64,000 nt of DNA from Planctomycetota bacterium (GTDB lineage Bacteria; Planctomycetota; B15-G4). The stretch is from assembly GCA_021604805.1 (NCBI GenBank), contig BQJR01000001.1, positions 434,001-498,000 on the forward strand, in the 5' to 3' direction. The notes below the pieces were generated by a model. The model saw nothing but the letters and a program-made list of their open reading frames with translations, ran no database searches and was not told the origin of the DNA. The number at the start of each line of letters is the position of its first letter. The stretch's first letter is position 1. Below are positions 1-8,483 of the stretch, one piece after another. A program made the position numbers and the translations under genes.

Positions 1-100
1 CATCGGCGACCTGCGCGTACTTCGCGTAGCTGACGCAGCTCGGAGTGATGAAAAAGGCCGCTGCAGCCGCGATGCCGAACCAAGTGAATCGGATGTTCAA
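1..100 (-). CDS. Partial secreted protein, N-terminus only
   Basis: Only the first 33 codons lie in the window; the rest continues beyond the left edge. A TTG at 98-100 was chosen as the start because a GGGAGGG ribosome site lies about 7 nt upstream and the translation then runs directly into a signal peptide. That signal has Asn-Ile-Arg, a hydrophobic run of Ala and Phe, and then ITPSC with Cys22. The Cys could be a lipid attachment site, but the residue at -3 is Thr, so the lipobox is weak. An in-frame GTG further upstream is an alternative start. No function can be given. Confidence 0.5.
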   Translation of the reverse strand, partial: MNIRFTWFGIAAAAAFFITPSCVSYAKYAQVAD

Positions 101-162
101 GGTCTTACCCTCCCGTTGCCATCTCGCCGCCGCCACAGCAGCGAGTATCTTGTTGTGAGCGT

Positions 163-678
163 CTAGTTGTTCCTGAAGAAACCAGCCAGGAAATCAGTGA
201 GTTGGTTGGTGCGGCCGGACACGGCACCGAAAGCCGCGAAGTTCGCGAAGAGCAGCACGATCACACCGAGCACCAGTGCAAACAAGGTGCCGGGGCCCTC
301 AGAGCCTTCCGGCTCAGCGGCAGCGGCACTGCGCGGCGTGCGACGCTGCGGCGCACCGGCGCCCGTTGCTGCCGCTGCCGACTTGCGAGCTCCACGCGCG
401 GGCTTGGCCGGCGCGGCCAAGTCGACTTCCGTGGGACCGTCGTCTTCGAGGACGAGGGCGTCGTCGTCGGCCATGTCGAGGTCCATGTCGAGATCGAGGT
501 CGTCGCCGCCCTCGTCCCCGCCCCGCAGGCGCTCGATGTCCTCGGCCTTGAAGCGCATCGTGTCCTGATCACGGAAGGCGCGGATCTCACCGGCCGAAAC
601 GAGCCGCTTCAGCTCGTCTTCTTCCATGCGCAGGTCGGAGATGACTTCATCGAAGGAGTAGTAGTCTTTGTCGGACAC
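163..678 (-). CDS. HTH-domain protein with acidic linker and C-terminal membrane anchor
   Basis: The 171-residue protein has three parts. Residues 1-52 look like a MerR/excisionase-type helix-turn-helix (SFDEVISDLRMEEDELKRL, then GEIRAF). Residues 55-85 are an Asp/Glu-rich stretch, followed by a basic Ala/Arg/Pro linker to about residue 130. Residues 131-152 form one strongly hydrophobic segment with a short tail ending FFRNN. The GTG start has a TAGGAG ribosome site about 9 nt upstream. A DNA-binding-like domain tethered to the membrane would suggest a membrane-linked regulator or a protein-interaction module. The architecture is clear; the function is unknown. Confidence 0.8.
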   Translation of the reverse strand: MSDKDYYSFDEVISDLRMEEDELKRLVSAGEIRAFRDQDTMRFKAEDIERLRGGDEGGDDLDLDMDLDMADDDALVLEDDGPTEVDLAAPAKPARGARKSAAAATGAGAPQRRTPRSAAAAEPEGSEGPGTLFALVLGVIVLLFANFAAFGAVSGRTNQLTDFLAGFFRNN

Positions 679-851
679 GGCTTGAGGCTCCTACTGCTCA
701 CGGCAGGTTCGAGGGACATCGCGGAGGAATCGCGAGCCCGAGGCGATCGAGAGACAACGCGTCGGCCACGACGCCTCGGGAGTGGATCTTAGGTGGCCTC
801 CTGGCGACTTGCAACCAAGCTGAATCGCGAGAGAGCCCGGTTTTTCCAGCC

Positions 852-1826
852 TCAGAGGACGGCTCCCGAGGGCTGGCCAAAGGTCCCCATGACGCGCTGC
901 CGGAGGCGCGCGGCATCGATCACGCTCAGGCGGCTGGTGCCGCGCAGCGCCGCGAAGGGCTGACTTTCGCGCTGCAAGGTCAGGTAGACCCGGTCCAGTC
1001 CGGTTTGCGGGTCGACCAGCTGGAAGCCGTGGAGCTCATCGCGGCGCGGCGCGCGGAAACCGTTGCCGTCGACGAGCCGGGCCAGCGGGATCCACCCCAC
1101 GAGCTGCGAGCCTGTGGCGTCGAGCACGAGCACGCGCTGATCGCGGCAGCCAGTCGGCAAGAGCACGCCGCGCACCCCCATGCGGGCGGTGGCGAAGTGC
1201 TCGACCGGCTGGGCTTCGTCGAGCGCCTGCCGAGAGCGCATCGTGAGCACGCCGCGCGCCACCCGCTCCTGGAAAGGGCTGAGGAAACCCTCAGCGGCCC
1301 CCTCTCTGAGCATCGCTTCGCGCGGCTCGTTCGAGCGCCCCGCCTGCGTCCGCAGCCTGAGTTGCACGGCGCCGGTGAGTCGCCGAACCAGCCAGGCCAG
1401 AGGCCGCACCGGCCAACGCAGCAGGCCGTGGGTGACCCAGAGCGGCGCCAGAGCGGGGTAGAGCAGACGCTCGTGAGCGCGACGGAACGCGCTTTTCGGG
1501 ACCGACTCCGCGAGCAGGAACAGAACCACGCTCACGCCCAGCGTGCCGACGAGCTCAGGCGAGGCGACACCCCAAGCGATCAAGAGCGCCTGCGCCAAGG
1601 TGCTCGCCAAGCTGTTCGCAGCGTTGTTCGAGACCAACAGCACACTCAACAAGGTCGGCATGTCGGCGAGCAAAGCACGCGCGCGCTGCGCTGGGACGAC
1701 ACCTGCGTGCGCGTCGAGGAACAAGCGCAATCGGCTGGTCGTGTAGAGCCCTGTCTCGAGCCCGGAGAACAGCGCCGACAAGATCACCGCGATCAGGAAG
1801 CCGAGGCCCAGGAGGAGTCCGTCCAT
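852..1826 (-). CDS. DUF21/CNNM-type membrane protein with degenerate CBS region
   Basis: The 324-residue protein starts with a DUF21 (CNNM) transmembrane domain: about four hydrophobic helices over residues 3-140, with the family-like stretch LFSGLETGLYTTSRLRL near the N-terminus. The C-terminal half resembles a worn-down CBS pair (VLVLDATGSQLVGWIPLARL), and no CorC_HlyC domain is visible. The ATG at 1824-1826 shares one base with the TGA of the upstream paralogue, so the pair is probably translationally coupled. A longer in-frame reading upstream lies inside the neighbour and was not used. CNNM/CorB relatives take part in Mg2+ or Co2+ transport; that role is inferred here. Confidence 0.8.
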   Translation of the reverse strand: MDGLLLGLGFLIAVILSALFSGLETGLYTTSRLRLFLDAHAGVVPAQRARALLADMPTLLSVLLVSNNAANSLASTLAQALLIAWGVASPELVGTLGVSVVLFLLAESVPKSAFRRAHERLLYPALAPLWVTHGLLRWPVRPLAWLVRRLTGAVQLRLRTQAGRSNEPREAMLREGAAEGFLSPFQERVARGVLTMRSRQALDEAQPVEHFATARMGVRGVLLPTGCRDQRVLVLDATGSQLVGWIPLARLVDGNGFRAPRRDELHGFQLVDPQTGLDRVYLTLQRESQPFAALRGTSRLSVIDAARLRQRVMGTFGQPSGAVL

Positions 1827-3073
1827 CAACACGGCTCCTCGTTCAGCTCGTTCTCGGTGTCGAGCGAGCAGGGGCGGGCGATCAACACGTCGGCTCGCTG
1901 ACCGCGCAAGCTCAGCACACGCAAGCGCCAGCCGTTCACACGCCACTCGTCGCCGCGCACCGGCACCCGCCCGAGCGCCTCCACGAACGCGCCTGCGAGC
2001 GTCTCGCTGCGCCGTCGAGGGAGCTGCAAGCCGTGCTGCTCCTCGAGCACGTGCAACGCTGTCGCGCCGCTCAAGATCAGACCGCCGCTCGCTCGCCGAC
2101 GCGCGCCCGAGGCGTCGTCGGGGACGACCTCACCGAGGATCGAGCTCATCAGTTGCGCCATGCCGAGCACGCCCGCGACGCCGCCGTGTTCGTCGAGCAG
2201 GATCGCCAGACGCCGGCCTTCGTCTTGCATGCGTAAAACCAGGCGCTCGGCCTCCAGACTCTGCGGCGCGAGCAGGGCCGGCTCGAGCAACTGGGTGCGT
2301 GGCGTGTCGGGCTCACTCAGGAAGCGCGCGGTGTTGACGGTGCCGACGAGATCGTCGGCGCCACCACGAATCACGGGATAATCAGTGAACGGACGCTCGG
2401 CCATGGCGGCGCGCCATTGCTCCGGCGAGGCCTCGAGATCGAGGAAAGCGACCTCCACGCGGGGCACCATCAAAGTGCGCGCGCGACGCACACCGAAGTC
2501 GACCACGTCGTGCAGGAGCGCGAGCTCCACAGCGTGATAGCGACCCAGCGCAGCCCCACCGGAGAGCGCCGACTTGAAGTCATCCGGCCTCAGCGCGTGG
2601 CGCACCGGGGAGCGCAACAAGAGCGCTTCGAGGAACTGCGTCGCCAAGGAGCTCAGGGCCACGGCTGGCGCCAGCACCCGAGCCAGCAGGATCAGGAAGC
2701 CCGAGAGCCGCGTGACGAGCGCACGCGGATCCACGAGCGCGAGCGTCTTCGGGAGGATCTCGCTGCAGACGATCAGCGCGAGCAGCGCGCCCAACCCGAG
2801 CGCAGCGGCCTGCACGGGGTGGCCCGCCCGCTGCCAACGCAAGCTCACGCTCGCGACCATGCTGAAGTACGCGACATTCAGCACCAAGTTCGCGAAGAGC
2901 AGCGTGACGAGCAGCTGCCCCGGTCGCGCCATGAGCAAGGCGAGGCGCGGTCGCGTCGCTGCCAAGCGGCGCCGCTCCGCGGGACGCATCGAGAACACGG
3001 CCGTCTCAGAGCCAGACACGAGCGCGGAGAGCAGCAGCAGCGCCGGCAACAGGAAGATCACGGGGCGCGACAC
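1826..3073 (-). CDS. Hemolysin family / CorB-like protein (DUF21-CBS-CorC_HlyC)
   Basis: The 415-residue protein has the complete order expected of this family. DUF21 covers residues 1 to about 180 (SALVSGSETAVFSM near the start). A CBS pair follows at about 200-325 (DYPVIRGGADDLVGTV, then AILLDEHGGVAGVLGM). A CorC_HlyC-type domain is at about 330-405 (EALGRVPVRGDEW). Family members are membrane proteins linked to divalent-cation (Mg2+/Co2+) transport. The GTG start at 3073 has a GGAG that lies too close to be ideal, so the start could move by a few codons. It precedes and overlaps the shorter paralogue, and the two could form a heteromer. Confidence 0.9.
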   Translation of the reverse strand: MSRPVIFLLPALLLLSALVSGSETAVFSMRPAERRRLAATRPRLALLMARPGQLLVTLLFANLVLNVAYFSMVASVSLRWQRAGHPVQAAALGLGALLALIVCSEILPKTLALVDPRALVTRLSGFLILLARVLAPAVALSSLATQFLEALLLRSPVRHALRPDDFKSALSGGAALGRYHAVELALLHDVVDFGVRRARTLMVPRVEVAFLDLEASPEQWRAAMAERPFTDYPVIRGGADDLVGTVNTARFLSEPDTPRTQLLEPALLAPQSLEAERLVLRMQDEGRRLAILLDEHGGVAGVLGMAQLMSSILGEVVPDDASGARRRASGGLILSGATALHVLEEQHGLQLPRRRSETLAGAFVEALGRVPVRGDEWRVNGWRLRVLSLRGQRADVLIARPCSLDTENELNEEPC

Positions 3074-3263
3074 CTCCGTTGACGGCGCGGGCTCAAGGCG
3101 CCAAGTGTAGCAAGCCCAAGGCGCACCACGACCCGCGTTGACAGTCCGTGAGCCCTGGCCTAGTCTTCGTCGGCTCGGACGCCACGCGCCCCCAGCGCGC
3201 CCACGCGTTCGCCGAGCCGGGCATCTCTCCCCGTCACGGCCAGTCAGGGCCCCTGTGTCTCAC

Positions 3264-3884
3264 ATGACCCTCCCCACCGGCCTTCGCCGAGCCCTCCCGC
3301 TGCTCGTGTTGGCGTGGACGATGAGCGCCTGCTGTCCCACGCGCCAGCTTCGCTTCGACTCGCCCGAAGAAGCGCTCGCGAGCTGGCAGAGTCAGCTCTG
3401 CCACGATGAGATCGAGGCCGAGTACGTGTGCCTGGCGCACGACCTCAAGCTGGCCATGGGCGGCTTCCCCACTTATGTCGGCGCGCGGCACCGGCTGCTC
3501 GCAGACCACGCCTTCGCCGCCGCCTACCTCAAATACGGGGACCTCGTGGAGCGTGACCACGAGCGCGTCGAGTTGGGGGCAGATCATGTGCGTTTCGAGT
3601 ACGTGTCCTCGGGGCAGTCCTTCGCGCTGGGCTTCCAGCGCGAGGCTTGGATCGTGGCTCAGTTCGACGACGGTCGCGCCGAGATGCAGCGCCGTCTCAC
3701 ACGCCCGCTGCGCGAGCTCGCTGGCGTGAGCGGGCCGCGTCAGTGGCTCGACCTGCCCAGCGACTTCCTCAACGACGATCAACGCGCGCACCTCGCCACG
3801 CTCCGACTCGAGCATCGCTGGAAGATCGGCAGCGTCGATGGCCTGCTCGACACGGGCGCGAACACTTCGGAGCCTCAGCTGTGA
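3264..3884 (+). CDS. Hypothetical lipoprotein, coupled to ppdK
   Basis: The protein has 206 residues. The ATG at 3264 was preferred over a start 42 codons earlier because it begins a standard signal peptide, MTLPTGLRRALPLLVLAW, followed by MSAC with Cys23 as probable lipid site and a second Cys beside it. The mature part has no motif I recognise; it is a compact 180-residue domain rich in charged and aromatic residues. Its TGA overlaps the GTG of pyruvate phosphate dikinase by 4 nt, so the two are cotranslated. A functional link between a lipoprotein and PPDK is not obvious, and the overlap may only reflect genome compaction. Confidence 0.8.
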   Translation: MTLPTGLRRALPLLVLAWTMSACCPTRQLRFDSPEEALASWQSQLCHDEIEAEYVCLAHDLKLAMGGFPTYVGARHRLLADHAFAAAYLKYGDLVERDHERVELGADHVRFEYVSSGQSFALGFQREAWIVAQFDDGRAEMQRRLTRPLRELAGVSGPRQWLDLPSDFLNDDQRAHLATLRLEHRWKIGSVDGLLDTGANTSEPQL

Positions 3885-6517
3885 GCCGCTGGATCCACGT
3901 CTTCGGGGACGGCAAGGCCGATGGTGGCGCTGCCGACAAGGAACTGCTCGGCGGCAAGGGCGCCAACCTCGCTGAGATGACGCGCCTCGGCATCCCGGTG
4001 CCGCCCGGCTTCACCGTGTCCACCGCCGCCTGCGCCGAAGTGCTCGCCAACAAAGGGCGCTGGCCCGAAGGGCTTGCCGACGAGATCCGGGCGGGCTTGC
4101 GTCACATCGAGGCAGCCACCGGGCGCCGCTTCGGTGACCCCGAGCATCCGCTGCTCGTGTCCGTGCGTTCGGGCGCCGCCGTGTCCATGCCCGGCATGAT
4201 GGACACGATCCTCAACCTTGGTTTGAGCGACGCCACCCTCGCGGGCCTGGCCGGCGCAGAGCACGGTCGCTTCGCCGCCGACAGCTACCGACGTCTGGTG
4301 CAGATGCTCGGCGACGTGGTCCTCGAGATCGACCACGCGCTCTTCGAACGGGAGCTCACGCAGGTCAAGGCCGACGTCGGCGCCAAACTCGACACGGAGT
4401 TGAGTGAAGCGGATCTGCAACGCTTGGTGCGTCGCTACAAAGCGATCGTGCTGCAAGAGACGGGCAAGCCGTTCCCCGAAGACCCGATCGAACAACTGAG
4501 CCTCGCGATCTCCGCCGTGTTCGATTCGTGGAACACGACGCGCGCCGTGAAGTACCGCCAGCTCAACGACATCCACGGGCTGGCGGGCACCGCCGTGAAC
4601 GTGCAAGCCATGGTGTTCGGCAACCGCGGCGAGAACTCCGCGACCGGCGTCTGCTTCACGCGCGACCCGTCCACCGGTGAGAACGCTTTCTACGGTGAGT
4701 TCCTGCAGAACGCGCAGGGCGAAGACGTGGTGGCCGGCATCCGCACGCCGCTCCCCATCGAAGGCATCGACGAGATCCTGCCGGGCATGCTCGCGCAGCT
4801 GCTCTCGGTGAAGGAGCGTCTCGAGAATCATTACAAGGACATGCAAGACATCGAGTTCACCGTGGAGAACGGCGAGCTCTACATGCTCCAGACGCGCGCG
4901 GGCAAGCGCACCGGCGCGGCCGCCGTGCGCATCGCGGTCGACATGGTGAAGGAAGGTCTGCTCGACGAACGCGAGGCGCTCTGGCGCATCCAACCCAGCG
5001 CACTCGACCAGCTCTTGCACCCCACCTTCGACCCCAGCGCGCCGCGCAACGTGGCGGCGCGCGGGCTGCCGGCCTCGCCCGGGGCGGCCACGGGGCGCGT
5101 GGTCTTCTCAGCAGCTGCCGCCGAGGAACACGCGGCCCGGAACGAAGCCGTGATCCTGGTTCGCAACGAGACCTCGCCCGAAGACATCGGCGGCATGCAC
5201 GCATCGCGGGGCATCCTCACGGCGCGCGGCGGCATGACCTCGCACGCGGCGGTCGTGGCGCGCGGGATGGGCACCTGCTGCGTCGCGGGTTGCAACGAAC
5301 TCATCATCGACGCCGACGGTGGCGGCGCGCGCCTCGGCGACAGCCGTCTCGAGATCGGCGACTGGCTCAGCCTCGACGGCAGCACCGGCGAAGTGATGCT
5401 CGGGCGCGTGCCCACGGTCGAGCCAGAACTCTCGGGCGACTTCGCGCAAGTGATGCACTGGTCCGACGAGGTCCGCCGCATGCGCGTGCGCACGAACGCC
5501 GACACCCCGCAAGACGCCCAACGCGCGCGCGAGTTCGGCGCCGAGGGCATCGGCTTGTGCCGCACCGAACACATGTTCTTCGGCGAAGACCGCATCGCTG
5601 CCGTGCGTCGCATGATCCTCGCCGACTCGCCGCGTCAGCGCCAAGCCGCGCTCGACGAGCTGCTCCCGCTGCAGCGCAGCGACTTCGAAGGCATCTTCAG
5701 CGCCATGGCCGGCTTGCCCGTCACCGTGCGCTTGCTCGACCCACCGCTGCACGAGTTCCTGCCGCACGAGGAGGCGCTGCAGGCGGAACTCGCGCGCTCA
5801 CTCGGGTGGGAGACGTCAGCGGTCAAGGCGCGCGTCGCGGAGCTCTCGGAACTGAACCCGATGCTCGGCAAGCGCGGCTGTCGTCTCGGCCTGACCTTCC
5901 CCGAGATCTACGACATGCAGGTGCGCGCGATCTTCGAAGCCGCGGGGCGTTGCGCGTCCGCCGGCATCGAAGTGAAGCCTGAGATCATGATCCCGTTGGT
6001 GGGCGCGCGCACCGAACTCGCCGCCCTGCGCGAACGCATCTTGGCCGACGAACCCGCCCTCCGCGAGAGCTCCGGATTCCAGGGCGACGTCCTCATCGGC
6101 ACCATGATCGAAGTGCCACGCGCTGCGCTCACGGCCGGCGAGATCGCTGAAGTCGCCGACTTCTTCTCCTTCGGGACGAACGACCTCACGCAGATGGGCC
6201 TCGGCCTCTCACGCGACGACACCGGCCCGATCATCGCGAGCTACATCGCGGCCGGGCTCTACGAACGCGATCCCTTCGCCAGCCTCGACCAAGCAGGCGT
6301 CGGCCGGCTGGTCGACATCGCTTGCCGCGAAGGGCGCGCCGCCCGTCCGGAACTCAAGATCGGCGTGTGCGGGGAGCACGGGGGCGACCCGCGCTCGATT
6401 CAGTTCTTCGAGCGCTGTGAACTCGCCTACGTGTCGTGCTCACCCTTCCGCGTTCCGATCGCGAGGCTCGCAGCGGCGCAGGCCTTCATGCAAGCGGAAG
6501 CCGACGCAGGACGCTGA
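3881..6517 (+). CDS. ppdK: Pyruvate, phosphate dikinase
   Basis: The protein has 878 residues, the normal length for PPDK, which reversibly converts pyruvate, ATP and phosphate to phosphoenolpyruvate, AMP and PPi. The N-terminal ATP-grasp domain begins with LLGGKGANLAEM. The central swivelling domain carries the phosphohistidine in GGMTSHAAVVARG at His455, and the C-terminal barrel has IGVCGEHGGDP with the catalytic Cys at 830; these positions agree with the clostridial enzyme. The GTG at 3881 overlaps the preceding lipoprotein stop; an open frame further upstream is inside that gene and was rejected. The likely role is central carbon metabolism in the cytoplasm. Confidence 0.97.
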   Translation: MSRWIHVFGDGKADGGAADKELLGGKGANLAEMTRLGIPVPPGFTVSTAACAEVLANKGRWPEGLADEIRAGLRHIEAATGRRFGDPEHPLLVSVRSGAAVSMPGMMDTILNLGLSDATLAGLAGAEHGRFAADSYRRLVQMLGDVVLEIDHALFERELTQVKADVGAKLDTELSEADLQRLVRRYKAIVLQETGKPFPEDPIEQLSLAISAVFDSWNTTRAVKYRQLNDIHGLAGTAVNVQAMVFGNRGENSATGVCFTRDPSTGENAFYGEFLQNAQGEDVVAGIRTPLPIEGIDEILPGMLAQLLSVKERLENHYKDMQDIEFTVENGELYMLQTRAGKRTGAAAVRIAVDMVKEGLLDEREALWRIQPSALDQLLHPTFDPSAPRNVAARGLPASPGAATGRVVFSAAAAEEHAARNEAVILVRNETSPEDIGGMHASRGILTARGGMTSHAAVVARGMGTCCVAGCNELIIDADGGGARLGDSRLEIGDWLSLDGSTGEVMLGRVPTVEPELSGDFAQVMHWSDEVRRMRVRTNADTPQDAQRAREFGAEGIGLCRTEHMFFGEDRIAAVRRMILADSPRQRQAALDELLPLQRSDFEGIFSAMAGLPVTVRLLDPPLHEFLPHEEALQAELARSLGWETSAVKARVAELSELNPMLGKRGCRLGLTFPEIYDMQVRAIFEAAGRCASAGIEVKPEIMIPLVGARTELAALRERILADEPALRESSGFQGDVLIGTMIEVPRAALTAGEIAEVADFFSFGTNDLTQMGLGLSRDDTGPIIASYIAAGLYERDPFASLDQAGVGRLVDIACREGRAARPELKIGVCGEHGGDPRSIQFFERCELAYVSCSPFRVPIARLAAAQAFMQAEADAGR

Positions 6518-6536
6518 GCAACGCAGACCCACACGC

Positions 6537-7745
6537 TCACAGCCGTGAGGGCGCGTGGTCCTGAGTGACCGCGCGCTCCGTGCCGCGTGACTCCGGCAGC
6601 GTCACCACCGACAAGCGCGTGCGCAAGGAACCTGTGTTGTCGTGCAGGTAAGAGGTGACGAAGATCTCCGCGCGCCCGTCGGCATTGATGTCGCCTAGCA
6701 AACCCACGGTGGCTCCGAGATGTTCTTCCGCGAGCGAGCCGCGCAAGACATGCAGCGGTTGTCCGCTGCGCCCGCTCAGCACGTGGACGGCGCCCGCGTC
6801 GAGGGCGTGGTGGTCGTCGCCGGGGGCGCCCACGATGAGGTCGTCAGCGCCGTCGCCGTCGAGGTCACCGACAGGCGCGACGCTCCAGCCGAAGCTGTCG
6901 TCCCCCTCGCCCGTGAACTGGTGCAGGAGTGCGCCGGCTTGCGAGGCCTCCGCAGCCTGCCCGGACCAAACGCGCGTCCACGTGTCCCCACTCGCAGGGC
7001 TGGCGCTGCGCGCGAAGTCGGCGCGGCCGTCGCCATCGACATCACCGATCGGCAGCGCGTCGCGCCACCAGGGCAGCAGCGGCAGGTCGCTCTCGACGTC
7101 GGTGCCCGTGGCCAACTCGATGAGTCGCGCGGCGCCCGCTGAAGAGACGCGCACGAAGCCGTCGTCGCTTGCGAGTGCCAGGCTGCTTCCGAGTCGATCA
7201 CCCGGTGCGTCGCCGGAACGTGACCACAGTCGCTCGCCGCCGGGCAGGGCATGCAGCGACACGCGGCCTCCGACCAAGCCACCGCTCTCGGCCATCGGCG
7301 CCGCCACGAGCAGGGCCACCGCGCCTTGCGCACCGCCAGGCACGACACAGAGTTCGAAGCCGAAGCTCTCCGGGCCGGTGAAGCGACTGAGCAAGGCGCC
7401 GTCGCGGCCGGAGCGGATCTCGACAGCACGCTCCGCCAACACGCTCAACGCGAGCTCAGGCGAACCGTCGCCATCCAAGTCGGGCACGGCCACCACCCGG
7501 TGAGCGAAGCCGTTCCACGCTGAGTCGGCGTCCACGCTCCAACGCACCTCCAACGGCGCCGACTCGGTGAGCTGGGCTGCCGCGGCCGAACGGTCGTCGT
7601 CGCCCGCGCCCACAGTTTCCTCGGCGGCGCGCGCCGTCGACACGAACAGGAGCGCGCAGGCGAGCAGGGCGCACGTGGCGCTCGCTGACGTGTCGCTCGC
7701 TCGCTTCCCGCACCACGTACGCACCCGATCCCACACAGTTCTCAT
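6537..7745 (-). CDS. Secreted FG-GAP / integrin-alpha-like propeller protein
   Basis: The protein has 402 residues. The ATG at 7745 was chosen because GGAGGAGAG lies 7 nt upstream and a Sec signal peptide follows, ending near AARA. The mature part has several FG-GAP blades with calcium-binding loops: DLDGDGSPELAL, DVDGDGRADF, DLDGDGADDLIVGAPGD and DINADGRAEIF. Such repeats fold as a beta-propeller and usually act outside the cell in adhesion or carbohydrate contact. It is convergent with ppdK, with only 19 nt between the stops. The partner is unknown. Confidence 0.9.
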   Translation of the reverse strand: MRTVWDRVRTWCGKRASDTSASATCALLACALLFVSTARAAEETVGAGDDDRSAAAAQLTESAPLEVRWSVDADSAWNGFAHRVVAVPDLDGDGSPELALSVLAERAVEIRSGRDGALLSRFTGPESFGFELCVVPGGAQGAVALLVAAPMAESGGLVGGRVSLHALPGGERLWSRSGDAPGDRLGSSLALASDDGFVRVSSAGAARLIELATGTDVESDLPLLPWWRDALPIGDVDGDGRADFARSASPASGDTWTRVWSGQAAEASQAGALLHQFTGEGDDSFGWSVAPVGDLDGDGADDLIVGAPGDDHHALDAGAVHVLSGRSGQPLHVLRGSLAEEHLGATVGLLGDINADGRAEIFVTSYLHDNTGSLRTRLSVVTLPESRGTERAVTQDHAPSRL

Positions 7746-7918
7746 CACGACTCTCCTCCCAGAACGTCGGTCTGTTCGACCACGACGCCCAGCGTGCGCT
7801 GAGCGTTGGGAGCAGCGCATGACTGGCCCGTGTCACGAGCGTGAAGAGCGCACCACTCCCGCATGGAGTGGCCGCTTTCCGGGACGTGCAGCGCGAGCTG
7901 ATCGAGACCTGCGTGCTC

Positions 7919-8428
7919 TCAGCGAGCCGCAGCGTTCCAGATGACCATGCCCTTGGCTTCAGCGCTCGACGCGGAGAGCGCCGTCTCGGCGCGACCGATG
8001 AACTCCTCGACGCTGCCGAGGCCGTCGGCGGGCGACACGGTGGCGCCCGCGCGCAGGCCGTAGCGCCCGAAGGCCCCGTCGACGAGGTTGCCGAGCACTC
8101 GCTCGCCGAAGGCGCGACAGCCGTCTTCGCCCGTGCCCGTGAGCGCGATCGCGAAACGGTTGTTCGAGAGCCGCGTCGACAGGTCGGTGTCGCGCGAGGC
8201 GGCCAAGATCTCACTCGAGATGTCGAGCACGGCGGAGCGCACAGCGGCGTCGCCTTCCTTGCTCGCGAGCGCGTCGAAGCCTTCGATCTCGAAGACCACG
8301 AGGCTCAACTCGAAACCGTAGCGCCACGACTTCTTGAACTCCTCTTCGAGTCGCAGCGTGAAGTAGCCGCGCGACAGGAGACTCGTCTCCGTGTCGGTCA
8401 GAAAGTCGAGAAGGCGCTGTGCGTCCAT
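7919..8428 (-). CDS. Degenerate GGDEF-domain protein
   Basis: The 169-residue protein consists almost only of a GGDEF-like fold: TDTETSLLSRGYFTLRLEEE at the start, a central VVFEIEGFDAL strand and a C-terminal AETALSASS helix. Where active diguanylate cyclases have GG[DE]EF this protein has NNRFAI, so catalysis is unlikely. It could bind a nucleotide or act as a protein-interaction domain. The ATG at 8428 is used; a GTG at 8443 with GAGAG upstream is an alternative. A much longer in-frame upstream reading lies antisense to the exchanger gene and is not credible. It is divergent from the exchanger gene. Confidence 0.75.
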   Translation of the reverse strand: MDAQRLLDFLTDTETSLLSRGYFTLRLEEEFKKSWRYGFELSLVVFEIEGFDALASKEGDAAVRSAVLDISSEILAASRDTDLSTRLSNNRFAIALTGTGEDGCRAFGERVLGNLVDGAFGRYGLRAGATVSPADGLGSVEEFIGRAETALSASSAEAKGMVIWNAAAR

Positions 8429-8483
8429 CGGTATGCTTTCCACGTTTTCTCTCTCCGCTGCGCCACGTTCGAGCTGGTCGACT

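Noticed and set aside
202..792. Open frame on the plus strand over the HTH-anchor gene
   Set aside because: Shadow of the minus-strand gene, which has a ribosome site, a helix-turn-helix and a clean membrane segment.
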